From the NCBI GenBank assembly GCA_037969565.1, contig JBBKXQ010000022.1, positions 1 to 24,532 of the forward strand: 24,532 bases of DNA. The letters are read 5' to 3'. The notes under the pieces were generated by a model that was not told the DNA's origin, searched no databases, and was given only the letters and a program-made list of their open reading frames with translations. The DNA is from SZUA-35 sp037969565 (GTDB lineage Bacteria; Actinomycetota; Acidimicrobiia; Acidimicrobiales; SZUA-35). Below are positions 15,459-24,288 of this stretch, in pieces; position 1 is the stretch's first letter, and every line of letters starts with the position of its first letter. The translations under genes and the position numbers were made by a program.

Positions 15459-18400
15459 TCAGTGCGCAGGCTGGATCGCAGCGGCGTGGCCGTCACCGGG
15501 GCGGGCGAAGCGCAGGTACAGCGAGGGGACGATGAAGAGGTTGAGGATCGTGGACGTGACAAGTCCGCCCAGAATCACGATCGCCATTGGATGCTCGATC
15601 TCGTGACCAGCGATGTCGCCGGCGATGACCAGCGGTAGCAGAGCAAGTCCGGTGGTGAGGGCGGTCATGAGGATCGGCGAGAGCCGTTCCTCGGCACCCC
15701 GTACCACGAGATCTCGTCCGAGTGTCATTCCTTCTTCCCGTTCGAGATGTTGGAAGTGGTTGATCATCATGATGCCGTTGCGGGCCGCGATCCCGAGAAC
15801 GGTGAGGAAGCCGACGAGCGACCCCAACGAGATGATTCCGCCAGTCATCCACGCTGCGATGATGCCCCCGACGAGCGCCACCGGCAGACATGCGAACGCC
15901 AAGACCGATAGCCGAAAGCTGCGGAACGATGAATACAGGAGCAGCAGGATGGCGGCTGCCGCGATGATGGAATAGCGGAGCAGCGAACTCTGCGTCTCCT
16001 GACGTTCCTTGTACTCGCCGATGATCTCGGCCCGGAATCCAAGTGGTAGCTCGACGCTCTCCACGATCTCCGTCACCTGGCGGGCGATCGAACCGAGATC
16101 GCTACCAACAGCGTTGGCGCTGACGTCGAGGCGGCGAGACTGGTTTTCCCGTTCGATCGAATTGTCGGTCGGCACTATTCGGACATCCGCCACCTCGGAG
16201 AGCGGGACCTGTTCGCCCGATGGCGTGTCGATGAGGAGTCGACCCACATCGTCGACACTGTTACGACTTTCGGTGGTGCCCCACACCCGAACGTCGTAGG
16301 TTCGTCCGTCGCGGTACACGTCCCCGACCTCCTCGCTGGCCATGACGGCCGCAACGGCTCTTCGGAGATCACCAGGTTTGAGGCCCCATTCCTGGGTCGC
16401 CTGGAGGTCGGGTTCGATCTGGATCTGGGGGATCTTGACATGCAGTTCGACGTGCAGATCCGTGAGGCCTTCGACCGATTGAAGCTGCGCCTCGATCTCG
16501 TGCGCCTTCTCGTTCAGCACGTCCAGATCGGGGCCGAACACACGAATGACGATGGCATCGCTCGATCCGCTCAGGACCTCCCTGATTCGTTCCTTCAGAT
16601 AGGTCTGAACGTCGCGGAAAATGCCCGGATAGCCATCAACGGTCGTCTGGACCGCGTCCACGGTCTTGTCGTAGTCGACTGACGGATCGACGCTGATCCA
16701 GTTCTCGCCGAAGTCGATGCCAACGACCTCGTCGGCGTTGGCCGCCTGGCCGATGTGGGCCCCGAAATTCCGGACCCCGGGTATGGCTCGAAGTTCGGGG
16801 CTCACCAACGTGGTGATCCGAGCCATTTCCGGTTGGGACGTTCCCGGTCGGGTCAGCCAATGCATCAGAAAGTCGCGTTCCTTGAATGACGGGAGCAACT
16901 CTTGACCCAACGATGGTGCCAGCGAAAGCCCGATCACCATGAGCGCTCCGACCGCGGCATAGCCGGGTCGTGGGCTTCGGACCGTGCGAGTGAGCACCGG
17001 CTGGTAGCCCCGTTTCAGCCATGGCACCAAGGGCGATTCCCGTTTTTCCAGATCTCGATTCCGCAACAGGATGAGACTCAATGCCGGCGTCACCGTGAGA
17101 GCGACAAACATCGAAGCGATGATCGCCAGACCGTACGAGAGCGCGAGTGGCCGGAAAAAGGCACCCGACAGGCCCTCGAGGAAGAACACCGGAATGAGCG
17201 CCGCGACCTCGATGAGGGTTGCGAACACGATGGCGCTGCGAACCTCCAACGAAGCTTCGAGCACAACCCTGGCCGTAGACACGCCGGTTCCCTCATGACG
17301 GTTTTGTCTGAGCCGGCGAACGATGTTTTCTACATCGATGATCCCATCGTCGACGACGGCTCCGAGCGCGATGACGAACCCAGCCAGCACCATCACGTTG
17401 ATGGTTGTGCCCCGCACGTAAAGCACCAGGGCGGCAGCAACGAGCGACATCGGGATCGCGATCAGGCTGATCAGTGCGACCCGCCACTCGTACAGAAAGA
17501 GGAACAGGATGACCACCACGAGAAGCGACCCGATGAGCAGGGCATTGGTGAGATTGTCCAGCGACAGACTGATGAACGTGGCGGGTCGGAAGATCTCGGA
17601 GTCGATCTCGACGCCTTGCAAGCCAGGTCGAAGCTCATCAAGGGCATCCTCGACGCCCTCGGTCAGCTCGAGGGTGTTCCCCCATGGGAACTTCTCGACA
17701 ATCAACATGAGACCGGGTCCGTCGTTGATGACGGCATCGCCCACCAGTGGTTGGTGGTCGATGACCACATTGGCGAGGTCACCGAGACGTAGGACCTTTC
17801 CGTCACGCTCGGCCACCGGAATTTGGGCCAGGTCTTCGGCGTCGATGATCGGGACCACGTTCCGAACGCTCAACCGCTGGTTCGGGGTGTCGATGAACCC
17901 GCCCGTGCCAACGGTCGACCCGCTGGTGTATTGCAGCAGACCCGAGTCGAGCGCATTGGCGGTGACCTGCATCAAGGTCGTCAGTGAGACCTGGTTGTCA
18001 TTGAGCCTCCCGGGGTCGACCCGAACCTGATACATCTCCTTTCGTTGGCCCCAGATCGCCACATTGGCCACGCCCGGCACTTGCATGAGGCGCTGGCGGA
18101 TCCGCCAGTACGCCGTCATCGAGAGATCGATGAGTGAGTACTCGTCGGAGGTGATGCCGATTTTCATCGCCCGACTCGTCGCCGACAGGGGCTGCAACAT
18201 CACCGGTGGGGTGGACCAACTGGGCAGCGTTGGTGCGACAACAGCGAGACGTTCTTGAACGAGTTGCCGTGCCTCGATCAGGTCGGTGCCGGGGTCGAAG
18301 ATCATCTGAATCGACGACAAATCGGACACCGACTTGGACCGGATGACGTCGAGACCATCGACGCCGGTCAGCGCGTGCTCCAGCGGGACCGTGACGAGTT

Positions 18401-18587
18401 GCTCGACTTCAGCCGGCGACAATCCGAGCGCCGCGGTCTGAATCTCGACCTTCGGTGGCGAAAACTCGGGGAATACATCTACGGGAGCGTCCCGCAGCTG
18501 CACTCCACCGAACATCATGATCATGATCGGAAGAAATACCGCCAGGTACTTGAACCGGAGGCTCTTGCTGACGACCCAACGCATCAT
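15459..18587 (-). CDS. RND efflux permease, CusA/CzcA-like (RND1)
   Basis: The 1042-residue inner-membrane protein follows the RND plan: TM1 (about 12-30), first porter half (FPEFSPPKVEIQTAALGLSPAEVEQLVTVPLE), TM2-TM6, TM7, second porter half and TM8-TM12. TM4 reads VMVLAGFVIALGAVVDDGIIDVEN with Asp413 and Asp414; Asp413 aligns by eye with the proton-relay Asp405 of CusA. TM10 has LGIAARNGIMMINH, common in this branch. The family exports metal ions or small organics using proton motive force. ATG at 18587 is preceded by GGAGGG seven bases upstream; a second ATG follows at once. It is the last gene of an operon with a mini-adaptor and RND2. Confidence 0.92.
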   Translation of the reverse strand: MMRWVVSKSLRFKYLAVFLPIMIMMFGGVQLRDAPVDVFPEFSPPKVEIQTAALGLSPAEVEQLVTVPLEHALTGVDGLDVIRSKSVSDLSSIQMIFDPGTDLIEARQLVQERLAVVAPTLPSWSTPPVMLQPLSATSRAMKIGITSDEYSLIDLSMTAYWRIRQRLMQVPGVANVAIWGQRKEMYQVRVDPGRLNDNQVSLTTLMQVTANALDSGLLQYTSGSTVGTGGFIDTPNQRLSVRNVVPIIDAEDLAQIPVAERDGKVLRLGDLANVVIDHQPLVGDAVINDGPGLMLIVEKFPWGNTLELTEGVEDALDELRPGLQGVEIDSEIFRPATFISLSLDNLTNALLIGSLLVVVILFLFLYEWRVALISLIAIPMSLVAAALVLYVRGTTINVMVLAGFVIALGAVVDDGIIDVENIVRRLRQNRHEGTGVSTARVVLEASLEVRSAIVFATLIEVAALIPVFFLEGLSGAFFRPLALSYGLAIIASMFVALTVTPALSLILLRNRDLEKRESPLVPWLKRGYQPVLTRTVRSPRPGYAAVGALMVIGLSLAPSLGQELLPSFKERDFLMHWLTRPGTSQPEMARITTLVSPELRAIPGVRNFGAHIGQAANADEVVGIDFGENWISVDPSVDYDKTVDAVQTTVDGYPGIFRDVQTYLKERIREVLSGSSDAIVIRVFGPDLDVLNEKAHEIEAQLQSVEGLTDLHVELHVKIPQIQIEPDLQATQEWGLKPGDLRRAVAAVMASEEVGDVYRDGRTYDVRVWGTTESRNSVDDVGRLLIDTPSGEQVPLSEVADVRIVPTDNSIERENQSRRLDVSANAVGSDLGSIARQVTEIVESVELPLGFRAEIIGEYKERQETQSSLLRYSIIAAAAILLLLYSSFRSFRLSVLAFACLPVALVGGIIAAWMTGGIISLGSLVGFLTVLGIAARNGIMMINHFQHLEREEGMTLGRDLVVRGAEERLSPILMTALTTGLALLPLVIAGDIAGHEIEHPMAIVILGGLVTSTILNLFIVPSLYLRFARPGDGHAAAIQPAH

Positions 18588-18645
18588 CGTGGGTCCCTCC
18601 TCGACCGTGGTCGGCCCACCGCGCCCGTTCCACCCATGGCGGGCC

Positions 18646-19095
18646 CTACTTTCCGATCCCGAATTCGACCCCGTAGAGCTCAGCCGCACCCACCGTCACA
18701 ACGTTGGTGCCCACGTCTGGACCGTCGAGAAGGACAGCGAGCGTGCCGTCGATGTAATCGATCTCGATCGGCTCGCGGATGTAGGTGAGCGTCGACGGGT
18801 TGGTGTAGGTCCACGTCGTTCCATCAAAGTGGTACGTGACGGCTGAGTAGGGAACAACGAGTCGCTCGACGCCACCAACCATTTGCATCGCCACCTCGAC
18901 GACCTCGAGGCCGGTGCGCCGAGCCCCACTCTCGGTCAGCTCGATCTGCCAGAGCTCGTCCCCGGCCTCCTGCACCGTGGCCGGTTCGACGTAGACGTAG
19001 TCGGACGACTCCGAGCACGCCACGCCAACCAGGGTGGCTGCAAAGAGCAGACTGCCCGCCTGGATCGGCTTCGGGAACCACCCCTTGGTTTTCAT
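18646..19095 (-). CDS. Putative lipoprotein resembling only the C-terminal part of an RND periplasmic adaptor
   Basis: The 149-residue product starts MKTKGWFPKP, followed by a hydrophobic segment and LVGVAC, a lipobox-like signal with acylated Cys at 27. The mature part reads VPYSAVTYHFDGTTWTYTNP, REPIEIDYIDGTLAVLLDGPDVGTNVVTVGAAELYGVE, which matches the beta-barrel/membrane-proximal end of CusB/HlyD adaptors (AVxxDGxxWVY, REPVEV, GLxxGxxVVxxGAxELxxxE). The coiled-coil hairpin and lipoyl domains are missing. ATG at 19095 has GGGGAG six bases upstream. It sits between the two permease genes, 24 bases after RND2 and 58 before RND1, so it is probably part of that pump. Confidence 0.78.
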   Translation of the reverse strand: MKTKGWFPKPIQAGSLLFAATLVGVACSESSDYVYVEPATVQEAGDELWQIELTESGARRTGLEVVEVAMQMVGGVERLVVPYSAVTYHFDGTTWTYTNPSTLTYIREPIEIDYIDGTLAVLLDGPDVGTNVVTVGAAELYGVEFGIGK

Positions 19096-19119
19096 ACGCT
19101 CCCCTTCTCGAGACACGGC

Positions 19120-22100
19120 TCAGACCAACGATTCCTGCCGCACGGCAGGCTTTGCGAAGCGTGCGTAAGCGGCCGGCACGATCAACAGCGTGACCAGAGC
19201 GATGCTGATCAGCCCTCCGAACACGACGATCGCCAGCGGCCGAATCACCTCGAGGCCGGCAGACTCGCCAAACACGATGATCGGCACCATGGCCAAGGCG
19301 GTTGTGATCAGGGGCGTCACGGTGGAAGCAAACCGTTCCGCAAGTCCCCTGGTCATGAGTACGGGCCCCGGACTCATTCCATCGTCCAACTGGAGAGAGT
19401 TCAGATGGGCGACAAGACTCAACTCCGAGCGAACCGCGAGACCGAACAGGGCGAAGAGCCCGATTGACGATCCGATCGAGTAGACGCCCCCGCTGACGGC
19501 AAGTGCGACAACGCCACCGGAGAGTGCAAGCAATGACGTTGCGAACAGCAAGAGAGCCAGACGCCAGCTTCCGAAAGCCGCCTGGAGCACAAGCAGAATC
19601 GTCAGGGCCACGGCGATGGTGAGCGCGAACACCCGATTCTGGTTCGAAGCCGACTCACTCTGATCGTCGAGAATTCGGGCGTGATATTCAAAGGGCAAAC
19701 CCCGGGCCTCGATGGCGGCAGTGATGTCGTTGCGGACTGATTCGGCGCTGCGACCCGAGACGTCGGCTACCACGTCGATGTAGCGGGAAACTGCCTCGCG
19801 GCGGATCACGTTCTCGACCGGCGCAATGCGCACGTCTGCGACTTCGGAGAGTTGCACGACATCACGATCGGGCGTGCCGATCAGCAGTGTTTCGACGCTC
19901 GAGACGTTCTGGCGATGCTCCGGTGGACTCCACACAACCACATCGAAGACCTTCTGTTGCTCGAACAGACTCCCCACTTGGATGCCCGACAACAGCGTCG
20001 CCGCGGTGCGGCGAATGTCGCCCGGTTTCAGCCCGAATGCGGCGGCCTTCTCCAAATCGACCTCGATTTCTACCGCCGGTTCCCGCCGCGAATGGAGGGC
20101 CCGAACGTTCCCCGTGCCATCGACCTCATCGACGAGGGCGACCAGTTCCTCGGCCAGTGAGTCGAGTACCGCCGGATTCTCACCGTAGAGGCGAACCACG
20201 ACATCGTCGGCGGGCCGTCGCAGCACGTCGTCGACTCTCGCGTTGGAGTAGGACACGGCCTGGGGCGTTCCGTGGCCGGGGTAGCCATCAACGATCTCCT
20301 GGATGGCGTCAATGGTGTTGCTGTAGTTGGCGTCCGGATCGATCTTGACCCACAACTCACTTGAATTGACGTTGACCACCTCATCCGACAGGACGGCTCG
20401 GCCGACGTGCGCTCCCACGTCTTCGACCCCCGAAAGAGCGCCGATCTCCGATGCAGCCGAGGCCACGACCCGCTTCGACGCCTGTAACGACGTGCCGGCC
20501 ACACCATCGAAACGAATCAGAAGGTCGGTCTGTCGGAATTCGGGCACGTAGCTGCGTTCGATTGTTGGAAGTAATGCGACAGCGACGACGGCCAGAACAG
20601 CGGTAGCTACCGCAGCCCGAAGGCCCGAACCTCGTTCTGATGTGTGTGTCCGCCGGAAACCGCGACCCAACTTCGTCACCAGCCAAGACTCACGATGCTC
20701 GGAGTCGTCGGCGAGCAGGAGAGCGCCGAGCACGGGTGTGACCGTGATGCTCACGATGATCGACAGCAGCAGCGCGGCCAACATCGTGAGCCCGATGTCG
20801 GGCAGGAACTCGCCGGCTGCGCCATCCATCACAAAGACCGGCACCAAGGCGACGGCCACAATGACGAACGTCGAGAACGAGAGCCAACGGCTCTTCGCCA
20901 ACGAGTCACCGATCGTGGCATCGGCCGTGTCCGCACCTCTCGACCAAAGGCGGCTCTGCACCCGTTCGGCGTCATCGACGGAGTCGAAGACGATGAACCC
21001 GATGGCAAGCACCAGCCCGGCGAGAACCATGCTGTTGATCTCGGTGCGGGTGATGAAGAGCACTACTCCTGCCGTGGCCAAGGACAGGATCATCGACAGG
21101 GCACTGACGGCCGCAACTCGCCAGCGGCTGAGCAATGCGAACATCGCCAAGATCACGAGGATCAGGCTCATGATCGCCGTGCGCTGCACATTGTCGATCG
21201 AGCGCTCCAGATATCCCGCGGGCCGGAAGAGATCGGTTTCGACTTGGATTCCGGTCAGGCCAGGGGCCAGCTCCTCGAGGGCTTTCTCGACGGCCGTGGT
21301 GGTATCGACCGTATTGCTCCACGGGAACTTCTCAACGATGAGAAATAAGCCGGGGCCCTCGTCGACGACGGCATCGCCGATGAGGGCTTGATGATCCTCG
21401 ACGACCGTGGCCACATCGCCGAGGGTGATGCCCTCGCGACCCTCGATGGACACGGCGGCGAGGTCTTCAGGAGACTCGATTCCGAGGATGTGTTGGATAC
21501 CGATGCGTTGGTTGGGGCCGTCGATGAACCCGCCGGCTCCCGGGGTCGACGCTTCGAGGTAGGTGAGCGGCGAGACCCAGAGCGCATTGCCGGTGGTTCT
21601 GACGACGTCGAGCAGCGTGACGTCGGCCGCGACCAGGTCGCGCTGATCGGCAAGAACCTGGAGTTGACGCTCGCGTTGGCCCCAGACGGCCACGTTGGCG
21701 ACGCCGTTGACCCCCATGAGGAACGGACGGATGGTCCAGCGGGCGAGGACCGACATATCGATGAGTGACACCGTGTCGGAGGAGAGACCGACCATCATCA
21801 CCCGACCCTCCGATGACACCGGCTGCACCATGGCCGGTGCCCGCGAAACATTGGGGAGACCCTTGGCCTGGGTGAGCCGCTCCTGCACGACCTGTCGAGC
21901 CTGGAAGAGATCGGTGCCCGGTTCGAAGGTCATCACGATCGACGACAGACCGGGCATCGATTCCGATTCGATCGTGTCGAGCCAAGCGACGCCGTTCAGA
22001 AGGTTGGCTTCCAGCGGAACGGTGATGAGCTGCTCTACTTCCGAAGCCGAGAGCCCAAGGGCTTCGGTCTGGACCTCGACGACCGGCGGAAGAAACTCGG

Positions 22101-22218
22101 GGACGGTGTCGACCTCGCTCTCGTCGAGCTGCACCGCAGCGAAGAGGAACAGGGCCGCCGCAAAAGCGACCATGAGCCCCCTGCCTCTCACGCTCGAATC
22201 GATGATCCGCCTGATCAT
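19120..22218 (-). CDS. RND efflux permease, CusA/CzcA-like, with altered TM4 (RND2)
   Basis: The 1032-residue protein has the same architecture as RND1 (VPEFLPPVVEVQTEALGLSASEVEQLITVPLE, GFIDGPNQR, EKFPWSNT, GVANVAVWGQR) but is clearly diverged. TM4 reads SMVLAGLVLAIGFIVFDSVDDAER: Phe411 stands where RND1 has Asp413, the CusA Asp405 position, although Asp412 and a DD pair follow. TM10 has LAVRSELSLVAH in place of the usual ARNG. ATG at 22218 follows an AGGGGC ribosome site. It is the first gene of the three-gene operon. Its proton-coupling role may be lost, with energy supplied by RND1; that is inference. Confidence 0.9.
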   Translation of the reverse strand: MIRRIIDSSVRGRGLMVAFAAALFLFAAVQLDESEVDTVPEFLPPVVEVQTEALGLSASEVEQLITVPLEANLLNGVAWLDTIESESMPGLSSIVMTFEPGTDLFQARQVVQERLTQAKGLPNVSRAPAMVQPVSSEGRVMMVGLSSDTVSLIDMSVLARWTIRPFLMGVNGVANVAVWGQRERQLQVLADQRDLVAADVTLLDVVRTTGNALWVSPLTYLEASTPGAGGFIDGPNQRIGIQHILGIESPEDLAAVSIEGREGITLGDVATVVEDHQALIGDAVVDEGPGLFLIVEKFPWSNTVDTTTAVEKALEELAPGLTGIQVETDLFRPAGYLERSIDNVQRTAIMSLILVILAMFALLSRWRVAAVSALSMILSLATAGVVLFITRTEINSMVLAGLVLAIGFIVFDSVDDAERVQSRLWSRGADTADATIGDSLAKSRWLSFSTFVIVAVALVPVFVMDGAAGEFLPDIGLTMLAALLLSIIVSITVTPVLGALLLADDSEHRESWLVTKLGRGFRRTHTSERGSGLRAAVATAVLAVVAVALLPTIERSYVPEFRQTDLLIRFDGVAGTSLQASKRVVASAASEIGALSGVEDVGAHVGRAVLSDEVVNVNSSELWVKIDPDANYSNTIDAIQEIVDGYPGHGTPQAVSYSNARVDDVLRRPADDVVVRLYGENPAVLDSLAEELVALVDEVDGTGNVRALHSRREPAVEIEVDLEKAAAFGLKPGDIRRTAATLLSGIQVGSLFEQQKVFDVVVWSPPEHRQNVSSVETLLIGTPDRDVVQLSEVADVRIAPVENVIRREAVSRYIDVVADVSGRSAESVRNDITAAIEARGLPFEYHARILDDQSESASNQNRVFALTIAVALTILLVLQAAFGSWRLALLLFATSLLALSGGVVALAVSGGVYSIGSSIGLFALFGLAVRSELSLVAHLNSLQLDDGMSPGPVLMTRGLAERFASTVTPLITTALAMVPIIVFGESAGLEVIRPLAIVVFGGLISIALVTLLIVPAAYARFAKPAVRQESLV

Positions 22219-22343
22219 CGGTCTGCCCCTTGCCTGACCATGATCGCGTGTACGCCAAACACAGCAATTGACCCCCACTTGACCTTCGCCGGAAACCCCT
22301 GTGCCGCTGAACCGGAGCTGAAGGAACTCCTGTGAAACGAATA

Positions 22344-22398
22344 GACGATTTCGTCAAATCTGGCAAGGGCGATTCTGTGTCGATGGGTGTGATCGCCC
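22344..22398. promoter_or_regulatory. Two inverted repeats in the divergent region between RND2 and the SRPBCC gene
   Basis: GACGA-TT-TCGTC (22344-22355) is a compact dyad, and GGGCGAT (22367-22373) pairs perfectly with ATCGCCC (22392-22398) across 18 bases. Both lie in the 241-base region separating the divergent starts at 22218 and 22460 and could be operator sites. No metal-regulator gene (MerR, ArsR, CopY) is visible nearby. Confidence 0.35.
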
Positions 22399-22459
22399 GC
22401 CGCAAGAATCTCTTCCTCGGAAGACCCGAGACCGGAGAGCGGCGTACCGGCCGGGGACT

Positions 22460-22927
22460 ATGGTGCGGACGATGACTCCCGATCTCGAGGTATCCCGCAC
22501 CATCGCCGCCAGCCCTGAGCGTGTCTTCACAGCCATCGTCGACATCAATCGCATGGGTGAGTGGTCGCCCGAAACCTACGAAGCGGAGTGGAACGACGGA
22601 TGCTCGGAGGCTGCGATCGGAGCCGTGTTCACGGGGCGCAATCGCAATGGCGACAAGGAGTGGAGCACCGAGGCCAAGATCGTCGAGCTCGTTCCGAACG
22701 AGCGGTTCTTCTTCGACTGCATGGTCCGCGGTTTCGTCTTCTCGAAATGGGGCTATGCGATCGAGCCAACCGAGGGAGGTTGCGTCGTAACCGAATACTC
22801 ACAAGACCTGCGTCCCGAGAGCGCCCTGGAGCGAAGCGTTGCCATCTCGGGTGTGACCGATCGCCTCGCTCACAACCGGGCCGGCATGGAGGCAACACTC
22901 GACCGTTTGGCGGGCGCACTCGAGTAG
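22460..22927 (+). CDS. SRPBCC (START/polyketide cyclase-like) family protein
   Basis: The 155-residue soluble protein opens with LEVSRTIAASPERVFTAIVDINRMGEWSPE, the characteristic first strand, helices and W-S-P turn of SRPBCC proteins, followed by GAVFTGRNRNG and VVTEYSQDLRP, and closes with a long helix (RAGMEATLDRLAGAL). Such proteins bind hydrophobic ligands in a deep pocket; some are cyclases or dehydrases, many have unknown roles. ATG at 22460 has GGGG a few bases upstream; a second ATG at 22472 is possible. It is divergent from the RND operon and convergent with the pyrophosphokinase gene. Confidence 0.88.
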   Translation: MVRTMTPDLEVSRTIAASPERVFTAIVDINRMGEWSPETYEAEWNDGCSEAAIGAVFTGRNRNGDKEWSTEAKIVELVPNERFFFDCMVRGFVFSKWGYAIEPTEGGCVVTEYSQDLRPESALERSVAISGVTDRLAHNRAGMEATLDRLAGALE

Positions 22928-22936
22928 CTGCCGAAG

Positions 22937-22964
22937 CGAGTTGCTCGCGCCGAGTTGCTCGCGC
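22937..22964 (+). repeat. 14-bp tandem duplication after the SRPBCC gene
   Basis: CGAGTTGCTCGCGC occurs twice head to tail (22937-22950, 22951-22964), starting nine bases after the stop codon. Each unit contains GCGAG-TTG-CTCGC hairpin potential, so the duplication gives two adjacent small hairpins. Confidence 0.8.
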
Positions 22965-22979
22965 CGTTTGGTTGCCATG

Positions 22980-22998
22980 GCTGACGAGTTGTGTCAGC
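22980..22998. terminator. Hairpin overlapping the stop codon of the pyrophosphokinase gene
   Basis: GCTGAC (22980-22985) and GTCAGC (22993-22998) form a perfect stem with a 7-base loop between two convergent genes. The right arm covers the minus-strand TGA at 22996-22994. It is probably a shared terminator, although no T-run is present. Confidence 0.5.
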
Positions 22999-24205
22999 GG
23001 TTGTGCAAGCTGGGCAGCTGGTCGCTCGTCCAGATCTTCTGTTTGAAACGAGGGTTCTTCGACGACATGTCGATCTGGTAGAGGCTGTCCCGTACGGGTT
23101 TCTGGATCCCCAGAATCTCACAGAGGTTGCGGGCCAACCATTGCTCGATCTTCAACACCACGATCTTCTTCCGAAGCCGACCTTGGACATCACGGTTGAG
23201 AACTGTCGGGAGCGTATTGAGGGCCAGGATTTCGTCGATGGCGGGGCTCGCCATCTTCTCCCGTCCCTCTTCGCTCGCATAGAAGTGGGAAACGGCGAAA
23301 ACGGTTTTGTTCGGATTGCCCTGTTTCAAGAACTCGCACGACTCCACGACGGTTGACCCCGTTCGCACCATGTCATCGAACAAGACGACATCGTGGCCGC
23401 TGATTTCGTCGATCGTCGTCTCGCTTTCGGCGTGAAGGGTGATTTCGACCTCCCGCTCACCGCTGCGCTGCTTGTCAAGCAGGACGAACTTTGCCTCGGG
23501 CAGGGCAAGCGTGACGAACATCTGACGAACGAATTCGCGAGCCCCTTTGTCGGGAGCGCACAAGACAAGTCCTTCGCCCTTGGCGCCGTAGTCGACGATG
23601 TTCGAGTGCCGGAGGTAGTCGGCGTAGAGATCGCATGGGGTCAAATTGTGAAACCGACCCTCGAACTCTTCGGTGAACTCGGTTTGGACCGAGACCGAGT
23701 GATTGTGGACCGTGATCACGCGATCGACGCCGGCCAGACGAAGCATCTGCGCATACAGGCGAGACGAGAACGGCTGACCGTCGAACTTCTTGCGGTCCTT
23801 GAGGTCGCGCTCGAAATCGGCTGACCCGTGATCGGCTCTGGGACCCCGATCCTGGGCGCTGTAGTAGAGGTCGGGTTCGGCCAGGACAACGTCGGCCGCA
23901 CCGTTGTCCTTGGCCGCCCGAGCGATGAGAAGGTTGCGCATCGCCAACGTGTTCCGACTCATCGCCAGGCTGGTGGTGCTGACGATGACCACCGTCTTTC
24001 CAGCAAGCTGCTCGCCGATCCGGGTGAGGTCGTTTTCGTCGGAGATGAAGCGGGGACAGAACTCGCCATTGGCGAACGTCTTCATGCTGATCAGGTCGGC
24101 GATGTCCTGAGACTGGCCGAAGGCGAACGCAACATCGATGGCGAAGGGATCATCGGAAGAGTTGCCGACGACGATGACGTCATCCGGATGCAGGGGTGAG
24201 GACAC
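22994..24205 (-). CDS. Ribose-phosphate pyrophosphokinase, long variant
   Basis: The 403-residue protein makes PRPP from ribose 5-phosphate and ATP, feeding nucleotide, His and Trp synthesis. The PRPP loop is VVLFDDMVRTGST (Asp277, Asp278, Thr282-Thr285). The N-terminal domain has GNSSDDPFAID, FANGEFCPRF and STTSLAMSRN. The flexible-loop region reads YSAQDRGPRA, then about 20 extra residues, then DRKKFDGQPFSSRLYA, compared with the continuous YARQDRK...EPISAK of classical enzymes, and HNHS replaces the usual DLH. About 80 residues longer than classical Prs (about 320). GTG at 24205 is the best start: conservation begins there and an upstream frame extension is composition-like only. The ribosome site is weak. 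Confidence 0.87.
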   Translation of the reverse strand: MSSPLHPDDVIVVGNSSDDPFAIDVAFAFGQSQDIADLISMKTFANGEFCPRFISDENDLTRIGEQLAGKTVVIVSTTSLAMSRNTLAMRNLLIARAAKDNGAADVVLAEPDLYYSAQDRGPRADHGSADFERDLKDRKKFDGQPFSSRLYAQMLRLAGVDRVITVHNHSVSVQTEFTEEFEGRFHNLTPCDLYADYLRHSNIVDYGAKGEGLVLCAPDKGAREFVRQMFVTLALPEAKFVLLDKQRSGEREVEITLHAESETTIDEISGHDVVLFDDMVRTGSTVVESCEFLKQGNPNKTVFAVSHFYASEEGREKMASPAIDEILALNTLPTVLNRDVQGRLRKKIVVLKIEQWLARNLCEILGIQKPVRDSLYQIDMSSKNPRFKQKIWTSDQLPSLHNR

Positions 24206-24288
24206 ACGGTCTCGCTTCGTCGGCGGGTGCCCGTCTGTATAGCCGCCGCGATCGCCTCGAACACCCTTGCTTGCCCCGGCCCCGAGGG

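Noticed and set aside
16902..17792. 296-residue plus-strand open frame
   Set aside because: It is fully antisense to the RND1 gene, is dominated by charged and His-rich residues typical of a complement frame, and has no domain signature.
20642..21391. Two overlapping plus-strand open frames of about 240 residues
   Set aside because: Both lie opposite the RND2 gene and show no recognisable motif.
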